DNA from: Edaphobacter paludis
GTDB lineage: Bacteria > Acidobacteriota > Terriglobia > Terriglobales > Acidobacteriaceae
DNA length: 64,000 nt
NCBI RefSeq assembly: GCF_039993895.1
Contig: NZ_CP121194.1
Coordinates: 1-64,000 of the forward strand
Direction: 5' to 3'
This document shows, one piece after another, positions 32,364-41,530 of the stretch (positions are counted from its first letter, which is position 1; each line of letters begins with the position of its first letter). A program made the translations under genes and the position numbers. The notes under the pieces were generated by a model that ran no database searches, was not told where the DNA came from, and saw only the letters and a list, made by a program, of their open reading frames with translations.

Positions 32364-33920
32364 TTAGCCGATCTGCGCGGGAACATCGCTCGAAGCATAC
32401 TCAATTCTGTCGCGCCCATTCCTTTTGGCGAGATAGAGCGCTTCGTCCGCGGCCCGAAGGAAGGTAGCCGATGTGCCCTCGGTGGGAAACATGTAGGTCA
32501 CAACGCCGATGCTGATGGTGACGAACTCGCCGATTGGGCTCTCGTTCTTCAGATTCAGGGCTTGAATGACTTCGCGCATTCTTCGCGCGACAATGTCGGC
32601 GCCGTGCGCGTCGGTTGCCGAGAGAATGACCGCAAACTCCTCGCCGCCGTAGCGCGCCAGCAGGTCCGCAGTACGCGGCAACGCGGATTGCAGCGCCTGG
32701 GCGATCTGGATGAGGCAGTCGTCGCCATATGGATGGCCATACCTGTCATTCAGCTTCTTGAAAAAGTCCACATCGATCATTAGCAGCGACAGTGGACTGC
32801 GTCGCCGCACCGCCCGCCGCCATTCGACTTCAAGCGAGTGATCGAAGCTGCGGCGATTGGCGATCTCGGTGAGGCTGTCGGTCAGCGACATCGCCTCCAT
32901 CTTGTCGCGGGCGTCCTGCAGCTCCTGCTGGGCCTGCATGTAGCGGCTTTGCAGAAGCGTCGCCCGGATGCCATACACTACCAGCGCAACGACGATGCCG
33001 CTCATCCCGATATAGAAATGTTGCCGGACCAGCGCAGCGCCAAGGGCAAGCAAGGCCACCGTGAAGAAGATCGGACTGGCATTATCGATGAACAGGGTAA
33101 GGGGCTTTCGCCGAAAGGACTGCACTCTTTCCTCGCCGCGTGCGGGGCGCCCGAAGAGATAGACTGCACCGAGTGTCAGAAAAACAAAAGGAAGAATGGT
33201 CAACAGATCGTACTGGCCGGTCTGCTCATTCGTGGCAACGGTTACATGGTTGTAGAGCGCGGTGAGCAGCCCATAAATCCACAGATAACCGCATAAAATC
33301 TGGTAGAAGCGACGCTCTTCGCCATCGTTGGTATAGGCCAGCAGGCGCAGGGTCGCGGCACCGGCGAGCGCGAAACTCTCCACGTTGTAGGTCACCAGAA
33401 GACGTGACTCGGACAGCGAATGACCGGCTCGGTGAGCGAACGGAAGCACGGAAAAGATTGCTACATAGGCCAGAAATGCCGTCATCAGTACCGAAATAGC
33501 ATCGAGCCACACAAACAGGGAGTCCCGTTCTCCTTCGGTTGGAGAGGAGATGGCCAGCAGGACCGGCATCCCGTAGACGAAGAACAGGAAGTCTGAAAAA
33601 TCCGCGCCGATCAGCGCGCTATGCTGCAGGAGATCTTCCCACGCGGCGAAGAGGATCCCCACGCCCCAGATCGCGAGCGCAGCGCAAAGCAGCGTCCACA
33701 AGAGACGCGTCCGCACCGCACCGGCACGACCGACCCGCCAGCACACGGCCAGCGCAAGCCACGGCGCCAGAATCATGAAGGGGTACGAGACGCCCATGGC
33801 ATGGGTGGGAAACAGCGCAATACATATTGATTGCAGGCCGAGATAGAGAGCCGCGAACAGAACGAAATGTATTGGCTTCAGCGTACGGTTCAACAGAGGC
33901 CCCAAGGTGCTGTGACTCAC
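32364..33920 (-). CDS. Membrane-bound diguanylate cyclase (GGDEF)
   Basis: 518 residues. About ten membrane helices fill the first 320 residues and probably form a sensor of unknown ligand. A GGDEF domain follows (about 350-515) with active-site GGEEF (RYGGEEFAVIL) and an intact inhibitory I-site RTAD five residues before it. It should therefore make cyclic-di-GMP with product inhibition. The start is GTG at 33920 with no clear RBS, so a slightly shorter protein is possible. Single gene. Confidence 0.93.
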   Translation of the reverse strand: MSHSTLGPLLNRTLKPIHFVLFAALYLGLQSICIALFPTHAMGVSYPFMILAPWLALAVCWRVGRAGAVRTRLLWTLLCAALAIWGVGILFAAWEDLLQHSALIGADFSDFLFFVYGMPVLLAISSPTEGERDSLFVWLDAISVLMTAFLAYVAIFSVLPFAHRAGHSLSESRLLVTYNVESFALAGAATLRLLAYTNDGEERRFYQILCGYLWIYGLLTALYNHVTVATNEQTGQYDLLTILPFVFLTLGAVYLFGRPARGEERVQSFRRKPLTLFIDNASPIFFTVALLALGAALVRQHFYIGMSGIVVALVVYGIRATLLQSRYMQAQQELQDARDKMEAMSLTDSLTEIANRRSFDHSLEVEWRRAVRRRSPLSLLMIDVDFFKKLNDRYGHPYGDDCLIQIAQALQSALPRTADLLARYGGEEFAVILSATDAHGADIVARRMREVIQALNLKNESPIGEFVTISIGVVTYMFPTEGTSATFLRAADEALYLAKRNGRDRIEYASSDVPAQIG

Positions 33921-34224
33921 AAAACGTGCAAATCGTTAGTTAAGGCTGATAAAGAAACAAACGGTAACCTGCCGCTCTTTGAAATCGCAGAGGCAGCTAA
34001 ATTCCACATAATATAGGCTGCTGCTGAAGTTACAGGGTTCTGGAGCTAATGCTATTCCCCGTTGGTGTAATCCTGTCGGAGGGATGGGGTACAGCAGGCA
34101 AGCGCGAGATGCGGCGGCGGATATGCCGCCTTCGGTCGAGATGAGGTGGGTTTGGGTGGGGCAAGGAAATCAGGCTACGGCAGACTTTATCTCTGACGAT
34201 TTATTGCAGCAAAGAGACTTCTTT
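33921..34224. other. Intergenic region with a dispersed repeat
   Basis: 304 bp with no gene seen. It contains a short G/C hairpin (ggcgg...ccgcc, 34116-34130) and one copy of a dispersed repeat at 34133-34162 that recurs at 37159. Confidence 0.5.
34133..34162 (+). repeat. Dispersed 28-30-bp repeat, family B, copy 1
   Basis: Matches 37159-37186 with two single-G insertions and one substitution. Shared core: cggtcgagatga, then gtgg, tttgg, tggggc. Both copies lie in gaps between genes on the same strand of the window. Confidence 0.7.
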
Positions 34225-35001
34225 CTAAGCACGCCGGCGATAGCGGATGGAGAACTCGTATCCCGAATTTGGCGGGAAGAGTCTGGCCACGAGGCGTAAG
34301 CGTTCCGCCAGCGCCTGAGGAGCCAGCAGCGGATACTCGCGCTCGCGCAGTTCCGAGTAGTCGAAGTCGACCGAAAGCGATAGTTGATAGATGGCCACCG
34401 CGTCCGAGAAGGCCGATTCAAGGAAGCTCGATTTTGCCTTCTCGTCGATGACCGGCTTGCTGTCGATCTTTCCCGAATTGGCACCGCCGCCCACTGCGAG
34501 GTTGCGACTCTCCCACGCGTCCTGGCTGGTCTCGCCGCGCACGTCGGCAAGCGCCTGCGCCCATACAAGTGTGTTGAACTCCTCGGGGACGCCCGCAACA
34601 TCTACAAAAGCATGGCCGACATTGATGAAGAACTCGAACGCCAGGGCGAAGCGGTCGCCCAGCAGACGGGTGGAGATAAAGACGGCCTCAGTGCCATCCA
34701 GCGTCAGATTGCGATGGCAGGTGGCCTGGTCGCCCAGTTCGGGGGTATAGGCGGCGGCGATCAGTGTGGCTTCACTGCCGCGGCTCTCGCTGAGGGCGAG
34801 CGGGACAAAGTAATACGTTTTGCGGTTAAGCGCGTGGGCAATGGCGAGGGGAACCGCCTGTACCATGTGGTCGAGGTCCTTGCCCTCCAGGCTGTTTTCG
34901 CCGAACGCGGCATAGTTGACGCCATTCGCGGCCTTCCGCACTTCCGTCTCGCGGGCAACCTGCGCCGCCTGAATCAGCCCATCTTGAACGTTCTCTGCCA
35001 T
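34225..35001 (-). CDS. Conserved-looking hypothetical protein
   Basis: 258 residues from ATG 35001 (MAENVQDGLIQAAQ). The open frame extends to 35031 but would then overlap the divergent gene. Mixed alpha/beta, no signal peptide, no membrane helix. Noted segments are FALAFEFFINVGHAFVDVAG and SLSVDFDYSELREREYPLLAP, which look like buried strands and a charged helix. I do not recognise the family. There is no Shine-Dalgarno before the ATG, and the next gene on the opposite strand begins only 19 bp away, so the mRNA may be leaderless. Confidence 0.75.
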   Translation of the reverse strand: MAENVQDGLIQAAQVARETEVRKAANGVNYAAFGENSLEGKDLDHMVQAVPLAIAHALNRKTYYFVPLALSESRGSEATLIAAAYTPELGDQATCHRNLTLDGTEAVFISTRLLGDRFALAFEFFINVGHAFVDVAGVPEEFNTLVWAQALADVRGETSQDAWESRNLAVGGGANSGKIDSKPVIDEKAKSSFLESAFSDAVAIYQLSLSVDFDYSELREREYPLLAPQALAERLRLVARLFPPNSGYEFSIRYRRRA

Positions 35002-35020
35002 AAAGCAGTATTCTACTGGT
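35002..35020. promoter_or_regulatory. Possible bidirectional leaderless promoter (19-bp gap)
   Basis: Between the two divergent ATGs there are only 19 bp. The word tattcta (35009-35015) reads TATTCT on the plus strand and TAGAAT on the minus strand, both -10-like. A start site about 7 nt beyond would fall on or within about 2 nt of the ATG in each direction. No Shine-Dalgarno exists on either side. -35 elements are weak (TTGAAC at 34984-34989 for plus, 19-bp spacing). Confidence 0.4.
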
Positions 35021-35338
35021 ATGGCGCACACATCACAGAATGGGACGTTGACGGCTCCCCGTGCATTCGGCTCAGGCTACCTGTTTGGCGTTCCCCTCGG
35101 CGACCTCGGACTCTTCACCACGCTGCTGATGAGCGCAGCGGTTGGCTTCGCCGCATTCTTTGCATCAACCTTCTGCGCCATCATCACTCTTCTCTTCTAC
35201 AAAGTGGCCACCAGCCATATGCCCGACTTCACCATCACGTACAAGTGGGTCGGACTTCCTGTGGGTGTAGTTGTTCTGCTGCTGACGCTGGCCTATCTAG
35301 GCACGCTTTGGGTGAAGCGCAAGCTGCGCAAGGGCTGA
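35021..35338 (+). CDS. Small membrane protein, unknown function
   Basis: 105 residues with two or three membrane helices (about 32-58 and 76-97) and a basic C-terminus (WVKRKLRKG). The N-terminal 20 residues are polar. Not recognised. There is no Shine-Dalgarno before ATG 35021. It diverges from the hypothetical gene at 35001 and ends 15 bp from the convergent methyltransferase gene. Confidence 0.7.
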   Translation: MAHTSQNGTLTAPRAFGSGYLFGVPLGDLGLFTTLLMSAAVGFAAFFASTFCAIITLLFYKVATSHMPDFTITYKWVGLPVGVVVLLLTLAYLGTLWVKRKLRKG

Positions 35339-35353
35339 ATGCTGGTCAAGATT

Positions 35354-36199
35354 TTATAGCCACGCACTGAGCAACCGCCCCGCTGTGCCGCGGAGCATTA
35401 GTGAGTCGCTGCGTCCTGCAAAGTAGCGCGAGTTGATCTCGTCGGTCCCAAGGTCCTCGATTGCCCGAAATGCAGCAAGCTCGGCGGCCATCTCTTCCGG
35501 CGTGAAGAAGAGCTGAAAGGGCTCTCCTGCCAGCGCCACGCGCGACGCGAGTGAGTCGTGCGCCAGCTGTTCGAGCATCGGCAGCACGCGTCGCGGCTGG
35601 CCATAGTCGAGCACCACGCCACTTCCCTGGGGCTGGCTGGAGATGAAATCCAGCGTCGTCCGAAATGCCGCAGCGGTGAGATAAGGCACCACTCCGAGCC
35701 AGGCAAAGAAGCTTGGAGCCTGCGGGTTGAACCCAGCCGCCAGCAACTGACCGGGCAAGGACTCCCGCTCGAAGTCCACTGGCGCATAGGTCAAACGATC
35801 CGGCGCGGCGATGCCGCCGGCCTCCAGCAGTTGGCGTTTCCAAAGCTGAGTCGCCGGGTGGTCTACCTCGAACACCCGCAGTCCGGGATACGAGTTCCTG
35901 TGCGCGAACGTATCGAGTCCCGCGCCGAGCAGTACATACTGCGAGACGCCCCGGGCCACGGCACGGGCCAAATTGTCCTCGGCGTAGCGGCTGCGAGCTA
36001 CCAGAAACGCCCGCAGCGAAACCGAAAAAGGCCGGTCGGGCCGTGTCGGCGTCCGCCGGATCTCTTCGGCATAGGTATCACCCAGGATCGACACGGCAAA
36101 CGGGTCGTCAAATATCAGCGGCCTGGCATCATAAATCTGGTGAGCGGCGCGCCGCATGGCGACGCGGAGTGCAGTACGGGATGGCCTGGCCTGTTCCAT
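35354..36199 (-). CDS. Class I SAM-dependent methyltransferase, PPM1/LCMT-like (TIGR00027 type)
   Basis: 281 residues. N-terminal TALRVAMRRAAHQIYDARPLIF and YVLLGAGLDTFAHR (SAM-binding motif I) are the hallmarks of the leucine carboxyl methyltransferase-like family common in actinobacteria and acidobacteria. FEVDHPATQLWK follows, with the acidic residue that contacts SAM. The methyl acceptor is unknown for most members. The gene starts 10 bp after the accD stop on the same strand, so it is probably cotranscribed with accD, although a functional link is not evident. Confidence 0.88.
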   Translation of the reverse strand: MEQARPSRTALRVAMRRAAHQIYDARPLIFDDPFAVSILGDTYAEEIRRTPTRPDRPFSVSLRAFLVARSRYAEDNLARAVARGVSQYVLLGAGLDTFAHRNSYPGLRVFEVDHPATQLWKRQLLEAGGIAAPDRLTYAPVDFERESLPGQLLAAGFNPQAPSFFAWLGVVPYLTAAAFRTTLDFISSQPQGSGVVLDYGQPRRVLPMLEQLAHDSLASRVALAGEPFQLFFTPEEMAAELAAFRAIEDLGTDEINSRYFAGRSDSLMLRGTAGRLLSAWL

Positions 36200-36209
36200 T
36201 CAAATCGTC

Positions 36210-37067
36210 TCAGGCGGTCTTGCTGTCCACGGCGGTCATCCATGTCAGGGCCTGTGCGAGGTACTGCTTCATCTGTTTGCGTGGAACGATGGCGTCGAGA
36301 AAACCATGCTGCATCAGAAACTCCGACCGCTGAAATCCCTCAGGCAGCTTCTGCCGAATCGTCTGCTCGATGACGCGCGGCCCGGCAAAGCCGATCAGCG
36401 CCTCTGGTTCAGCGATATTCAGGTCGCCGAGCATGGCAAAGCTCGCCGTCACGCCGCCTGTGGTCGGGTCGGTCATCAAGGAGATGTAGGGAATCTTCTC
36501 GTCATCCATCCGCGCGAGTCCGGCGGAGATTTTGGCGAGCTGCATCAACGAAGCGATGCCCTCCATCATGCGCGCGCCGCCTGAGGCCGAGACGATAATC
36601 AGCGGGTGCCGCGTTGCGAGTGACCTGTCCACGGCGCGGGCGATCGTTTCGCCCACGACCGCGCCCATGCTGCCGCCGATGAAGCTGTACTCCATCACGC
36701 TGAGCACGACCGCATGCGGGCCGAGCATCCCGGTCGCATTGATGATCGCGTCGTTCAGACCGGTCTTGGCCTGCGCCTCTGCAAGCCTTCGCTTATAGGG
36801 TTTCAGGTCGGTAAATTCGAGCGGATCGGTCGAGCGCAGCTCCAGGTCCACCAGCTCATAGCCGGGCTCCAGCAGATTGTTGATGCGGGTGCGCGCATCG
36901 ATGCGGAAGTGCTTGCCGCACTTCGGGCAAACCTGCAGATTGGCTTCGAGGTCTGCCTTGAAGATGATCTCGCGGCAGCCATCGCAGCGCATCCAGAGAC
37001 CTTCTGTGCGCACCGTCTTCTGCGGATCGTTGACGATCTCATTGTCTTCGCGTTTGAACCAGGTCAT
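36210..37067 (-). CDS. accD: Acetyl-CoA carboxylase, carboxyltransferase subunit beta
   Basis: 285 residues, typical length. The N-terminal zinc ribbon has C28, C31, C47 and C50 (CDGC and CPKC). The crotonase-fold carboxyltransferase domain follows, with VSASGGARMMEG and the oxyanion-hole glycines (TGGVTASFAMLGD). With AccA it transfers the carboxyl group from biotin to acetyl-CoA, the first step of fatty acid synthesis. The methyltransferase gene follows after 10 bp. Confidence 0.97.
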   Translation of the reverse strand: MTWFKREDNEIVNDPQKTVRTEGLWMRCDGCREIIFKADLEANLQVCPKCGKHFRIDARTRINNLLEPGYELVDLELRSTDPLEFTDLKPYKRRLAEAQAKTGLNDAIINATGMLGPHAVVLSVMEYSFIGGSMGAVVGETIARAVDRSLATRHPLIIVSASGGARMMEGIASLMQLAKISAGLARMDDEKIPYISLMTDPTTGGVTASFAMLGDLNIAEPEALIGFAGPRVIEQTIRQKLPEGFQRSEFLMQHGFLDAIVPRKQMKQYLAQALTWMTAVDSKTA

Positions 37068-37158
37068 TTGTTTTCAGCGCCCTCTGAGTTCGTGCCTGTC
37101 CATTGTACCGAGGTCTGTTCGATATTGGCTGGGAAGGTCTCTCCACTTCGCTTCTCTC

Positions 37159-37186
37159 CGGTCGAGATGACGTGGTTTGGTGGGGC
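37159..37186 (+). repeat. Dispersed 28-30-bp repeat, family B, copy 2
   Basis: Second copy of the repeat at 34133-34162. It lies in the 159-bp gap between rlmH and accD, 3 kb from the first copy. Confidence 0.7.
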
Positions 37187-37226
37187 CAGATCCCGTGTTC
37201 CCCGAGCGCAATTCCTGTTCTTGCCT

Positions 37227-37682
37227 CTAATGGCTGGAGTGGTAAGGGTGCCCGGCCAGAATTGTCAGTGCTCGATACACCTGCTCTGCTGCCACTACGC
37301 GAGCCAGCTGGTGGGGCAGAGTGATGCGTCCGAACGAGAGCAGCAGATTTGCCCGCTGCAACGCGGGAGCCGACCACCCATCCGCCGGTCCCACCGCCAG
37401 CACCAGCCGCTGGCTCCCGCCGTCGCGCAGGTTGCCGAAGCGGGCGGCAAACTCCTCCGACGAGAACTGCTGCCCTCGGCTGTCGAGCAGGATTGCGTAT
37501 GCAGGACCGCGCCCCGCCTGCTTGGTCAGCCAGTCCAGAAAGCCGGTCTCGTCGTCGAAGGTCTGGGACTCGCATGGGAGATACCGGCCACAGCGCTCTA
37601 TATAGTCAGCTAACAGGCGATCGGTCGCTTCGGACTTGGTTCGGGTGCGTCGCGGTGCGATTGCAGTCAAGAAAATTTTCAT
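37227..37682 (-). CDS. rlmH: 23S rRNA pseudouridine-1915 N3-methyltransferase RlmH
   Basis: 151 residues, SPOUT fold. The C-terminal trefoil-knot signature AVGPADGW, then RITLPHQLARVVAAEQVYRALTILAGHPYHSSH, is diagnostic of RlmH. It methylates the pseudouridine at 1915 in helix 69 of 23S rRNA, acting on the assembled 70S ribosome as a dimer. In many genomes rlmH sits with rsfS and nadD; here those two lie 4-8 kb downstream on the same strand. Confidence 0.95.
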   Translation of the reverse strand: MKIFLTAIAPRRTRTKSEATDRLLADYIERCGRYLPCESQTFDDETGFLDWLTKQAGRGPAYAILLDSRGQQFSSEEFAARFGNLRDGGSQRLVLAVGPADGWSAPALQRANLLLSFGRITLPHQLARVVAAEQVYRALTILAGHPYHSSH

Positions 37683-37966
37683 GAAATCGTCATCCGGCGC
37701 ATAGCAACCTCCTAAAAATTTCGCGATAGATCCATTTTCACAGATTATGTTCGCTCATTCTCTAATATTTCATATTCCGTATCGCCGTTCTTCACCAAAT
37801 GGTTCATTAGTTGCTGTTTGTTGCAAAAATCTGACTATGGCCTCCAACGTGCATGACCATTCGTAACCGTTGACGTGTTGGTTGGCAACGGCAGCTGAGG
37901 AAATGAGTAAGTTCCGATTTGCCACTCATCAGTTTCATACACAGCCTTGGGTCAGGAGTTCTATTC

Positions 37967-40900
37967 ATGCGTATACGGTCTTTCGCGGTAATCTCCGCAA
38001 TCTTGTTTGTTTTTATGGTGATGGCCGGGGTCGGTTTCTCTCAGACTGCCAGCGGTAATCTCGCAGGAACCGTTAAGGATGCAACTGGGGCAGTCATCCC
38101 CAATGCCACGGTCACCGCAGTCAATGAAGATACGAACATCTCATACAGCGGCAAAGGAAACTCCAGCGGCGACGTTCTCATCCCCAATCTTCCCTACGGA
38201 AACTATGATGTCACCGCTTCTTCCCCTGGCTTTACGAACTACACCCTCAAGGGCCTCCACATCGAAGTCGGCAAATCGTCTACTGCCAACCTGACGCTCT
38301 CCGTCTCCAGTGCCACCAGCGTCGAGGTTTCAGCAGTTGCGGCGGTTTCACTCGATACCACCAGCGCCAACCTCACGCAGACCTTCGAGCCTGCGGAACT
38401 CAAGATTCTGCCCAGCGCCACCGTCGGGCTCGGCGTGCTCAACGTCTCCCTTTTGAGCCCGGGCGTCGCCTCTAACGGCGGCATCGGCGCCGGCACCGGA
38501 CCTTCGGTCGGCGGCCAGCGTCCCCGCAACAATAACTACACCATCGAAGGTATCGATAATAACGACAAGGGCGTAACCGGTCCCCTCGTATATATCCCTA
38601 ACGACGCGGTAGGCGAATTCTCTCTCATTACCAATCAATTTTCGCCTGAGTTCGGCCACTCCTCCGGCGGCCAGTTCAGCACCAGCGTTATCAGCGGAAC
38701 CAATAAGTTCCACGGCGCGGCCTACGAATACTTCCAGAACCGCAATCTGAATGCCGAGAACGTTCCTGCCGGTCAACACCAGCCCAACCCGCGCTTCGAT
38801 TACAACCGTTATGGCGGTCAGGTTGGCGGTCCGATTCTCAAGGACAAGCTCTTCTTCTTCGGCAACTACGAGCGGCAGACCACCGGACAGAGCCTGCAAT
38901 CGTACGTTTGCACGCCGACGGCGGCTGGCCTCACCCAGATTCAGGCGATCCCTGGCCTCAATGCCACCAATGTGGGCCAGTATGTGAAGTACACTCCGGC
39001 TTCCCCCTCGCAGGTTGACGCTTCGGCAGATGTGGCGTGCTTCAATCAGGCGACCGGGCCGCAGACGATCTCAATCTTCAGCGGTACGGGCAACAGCGGC
39101 GACGGGAGCGGTACCGGAAATGGACCCGTACTTTCCGCCAACGTCGGCAGCCCGAGCTATGCTTCCGGCACCCAGTACAACATCCCTGTCGGCAACTACC
39201 TTGTCTCCTCGCCCACCTTTATCAACTTCGGCGCCCTCACGACCAGCGGCGACTGGACGATCTCACCGACCGATAACCTTCGCGTCCGCTACCTCTATAA
39301 CAGCAATACGCAGCAGGACACCGCGGCTGCGCTTCCGGTCTTCTATCAACCCCTGCCGCTGCGATACCACCTCGTTTCCATCAGCGAATTCCACACGTTT
39401 ACGCCTAACCTTACCAACGAGTTTCGCGTTGGCTTTACCCGCTTTACCCAGACTTATTCCGCCGGTAATTACAAATACCCCGGTTTGGACTCCTTCCCCA
39501 ACATCTATATCTATGACCAGAACGGCCTGGATTACGGTCCAGATGACAACGCTCCCCAGACCACGGTACAGAACCTGTACCAGGCTGTGGACAATATCTC
39601 CTGGATCAAGGGCAAGCATAACTTCAAGGTCGGTTTCGACGGACGCAAGTTCATTGCACCCCAGACCTTCACCCAGCGGGTTCGCGGCGACTATGAGTAC
39701 AACTACCTCACTGAGTATCTCCACGACCTCGCCCCCACCTCCTTCGGCGAGCGTTCCACCGGCAACTTCGTCTACTACGGCGACCAGACTGCACTCTATG
39801 GCTATGTCAACGACACATGGCGTGTAGCCCCCACGCTGACCCTCAACTACGGCTTGCGCTACGAGTTCACCTCGGTTCCCGTCGGTGAGCGCGCACAAAG
39901 CCTCAATAGCGCGGCCAGCGTTCCCGGCCTTATCAAATTCTCGTCACCCCAGCCTCAGTACACCAACTTCGCTCCCCGCGTAGGCATCAACTATGCGCCG
40001 GACGGCAAGACCTCGATTCGCGCCGCCTTCGGGATCGCCCAGGACGTGCTGTTCGACAACCTTGGCCTGCTCTCCTTCCCGCCACAGTATTCATCTACCA
40101 ATGACGTGGGAACCACGCCAGGACAACCGATCCCCGGCGACCCCAACTTCCTTACCAACGGCGGCCTGCCTGCGGGCAACGGCGCTCTCGCCACGTTCTG
40201 CCAGGATGGAACAGGCCCCGGCACTGGCGTTCCCTGCGCGCAGGATCTGTCCAAACAGCGTGCTGCCACTGCAGCCTACATGCCGGATCAGATCATTCCC
40301 TATGCGGAGACATGGTCACTCGGCGTCCAGCGTGTGTTCGCCTCTAACTACACCGCCGAAGTCCGTTACGTCGGCACTCGCGGCATTCACCTTCCGACCC
40401 AGATCCAGCTCAACGTACAGCCGAAGGTGAACGCGGGGAACCAGCTGTTTACCTCGCTCAATTCACCCGCCCTCATCGAAACAAACGCAAACGCCAGTAA
40501 TCTTGCCCAGATCGTAGCGGGTTCGAACATTCTTCCGAAGTACGCGGCGGCGGGATTCACCGGCAAGATCACCTCCTACCAGCCCTACTCTGGTTCCAGC
40601 TACAACGGTCTGCAGACCAACCTGACCCGGCGCTTCCAGCATGGCTTCCTGCTCAATGCTTCCTACACCTGGAGCAAGACTATGGATGATGCGACTGCAG
40701 AGGTCTTTTCTACGGTCCTTACGCCACGCCGTCCGCAGGACTCACAGAACGTCAACGCCGATTACAGCCGTTCGGCGCTGGATCGCACTCACCGCCTGAC
40801 GGTTGCGGCTGTCTACGATCTGCCCTACTTCAAGCACTCCAACTGGCTCAAGAAGAACATCATCGGCAACTGGGAGTTCTCACCCATCTACACCTACGAA

Positions 40901-41440
40901 TCGCCTGAGTATGCCACTGCACTCTCTGGGGTGAACTCGAATCTGAATGGTGATTCGGCGGGGATCGACCGTCCGATTATCAATCCGAATGGCAAGAAGG
41001 GGACCGGATCCGGTGTAACACCTGTCTACAGCATCAACCTTGCGAGCAATTGCGGGGCGGGTGTCGCCACTTGCAATGGCAATCTAGTTGGTTATACCGC
41101 AATCAACCCCAACGCCTATTACATCCAGGCGGGCAAAGGTACTCTGCCTACTGCCGGTCGTAATACCCTGCCGATTCGCCCCATCGACAACTTTGACCTG
41201 TCGGCGAGCAAGCGGATTAACATCACCGAGGGGCTGGCTATCGAGTTCCAGGCCCAGGCGTTCAACGTTCTCAATCACCCGCAGTACACCGCCGGGAAGA
41301 TCGATCAGATCGACCTGACCTCAACTCAAGGCACTTCCACGCAGTTTCAGACGGTGAGCAACCCGGCGTTCAATCACCCAGAGCTGCTCTTCAACCCCAA
41401 TGCCCGGCAGATGCAGCTGGCGGCCAAGCTTAGCTTCTAG
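37967..41440 (+). CDS. TonB-dependent receptor with carboxypeptidase-like regulatory domain (Oar-like)
   Basis: 1157 residues from ATG 37967 (AGGAG eight bases upstream). Signal peptide MRIRSFAVISAILFVFMVMAGVGFSQ, then a CarboxypepD_reg beta-sandwich (GNLAGTVKDATGAVIPNATV, about 26-110), a plug domain and a 22-strand outer-membrane barrel ending in aromatic LSF. This architecture is heavily expanded in Acidobacteria and is thought to import oligosaccharides or other large nutrients, or to export proteins. No SusD-like partner is adjacent, and the ligand is unknown. The 284-bp upstream region has no gene. A strong terminator follows. Confidence 0.93.
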   Translation: MRIRSFAVISAILFVFMVMAGVGFSQTASGNLAGTVKDATGAVIPNATVTAVNEDTNISYSGKGNSSGDVLIPNLPYGNYDVTASSPGFTNYTLKGLHIEVGKSSTANLTLSVSSATSVEVSAVAAVSLDTTSANLTQTFEPAELKILPSATVGLGVLNVSLLSPGVASNGGIGAGTGPSVGGQRPRNNNYTIEGIDNNDKGVTGPLVYIPNDAVGEFSLITNQFSPEFGHSSGGQFSTSVISGTNKFHGAAYEYFQNRNLNAENVPAGQHQPNPRFDYNRYGGQVGGPILKDKLFFFGNYERQTTGQSLQSYVCTPTAAGLTQIQAIPGLNATNVGQYVKYTPASPSQVDASADVACFNQATGPQTISIFSGTGNSGDGSGTGNGPVLSANVGSPSYASGTQYNIPVGNYLVSSPTFINFGALTTSGDWTISPTDNLRVRYLYNSNTQQDTAAALPVFYQPLPLRYHLVSISEFHTFTPNLTNEFRVGFTRFTQTYSAGNYKYPGLDSFPNIYIYDQNGLDYGPDDNAPQTTVQNLYQAVDNISWIKGKHNFKVGFDGRKFIAPQTFTQRVRGDYEYNYLTEYLHDLAPTSFGERSTGNFVYYGDQTALYGYVNDTWRVAPTLTLNYGLRYEFTSVPVGERAQSLNSAASVPGLIKFSSPQPQYTNFAPRVGINYAPDGKTSIRAAFGIAQDVLFDNLGLLSFPPQYSSTNDVGTTPGQPIPGDPNFLTNGGLPAGNGALATFCQDGTGPGTGVPCAQDLSKQRAATAAYMPDQIIPYAETWSLGVQRVFASNYTAEVRYVGTRGIHLPTQIQLNVQPKVNAGNQLFTSLNSPALIETNANASNLAQIVAGSNILPKYAAAGFTGKITSYQPYSGSSYNGLQTNLTRRFQHGFLLNASYTWSKTMDDATAEVFSTVLTPRRPQDSQNVNADYSRSALDRTHRLTVAAVYDLPYFKHSNWLKKNIIGNWEFSPIYTYESPEYATALSGVNSNLNGDSAGIDRPIINPNGKKGTGSGVTPVYSINLASNCGAGVATCNGNLVGYTAINPNAYYIQAGKGTLPTAGRNTLPIRPIDNFDLSASKRINITEGLAIEFQAQAFNVLNHPQYTAGKIDQIDLTSTQGTSTQFQTVSNPAFNHPELLFNPNARQMQLAAKLSF

Positions 41441-41458
41441 CTATCGGCGGCATTCAAC

Positions 41459-41495
41459 GAAAGGGGCGCTCCGTGATCCACGGAGCGCCCCTTTC
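41459..41495. terminator. Intrinsic terminator after the TonB receptor gene
   Basis: Perfect 17-bp stem (41459-41475 with 41479-41495) with a 3-nt loop. It lies between the rightward receptor gene and leftward rsfS and could serve both. Confidence 0.88.
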
Positions 41496-41530
41496 TCTTG
41501 TCCTGAAACGATACTGTGGTCAATACTGCG

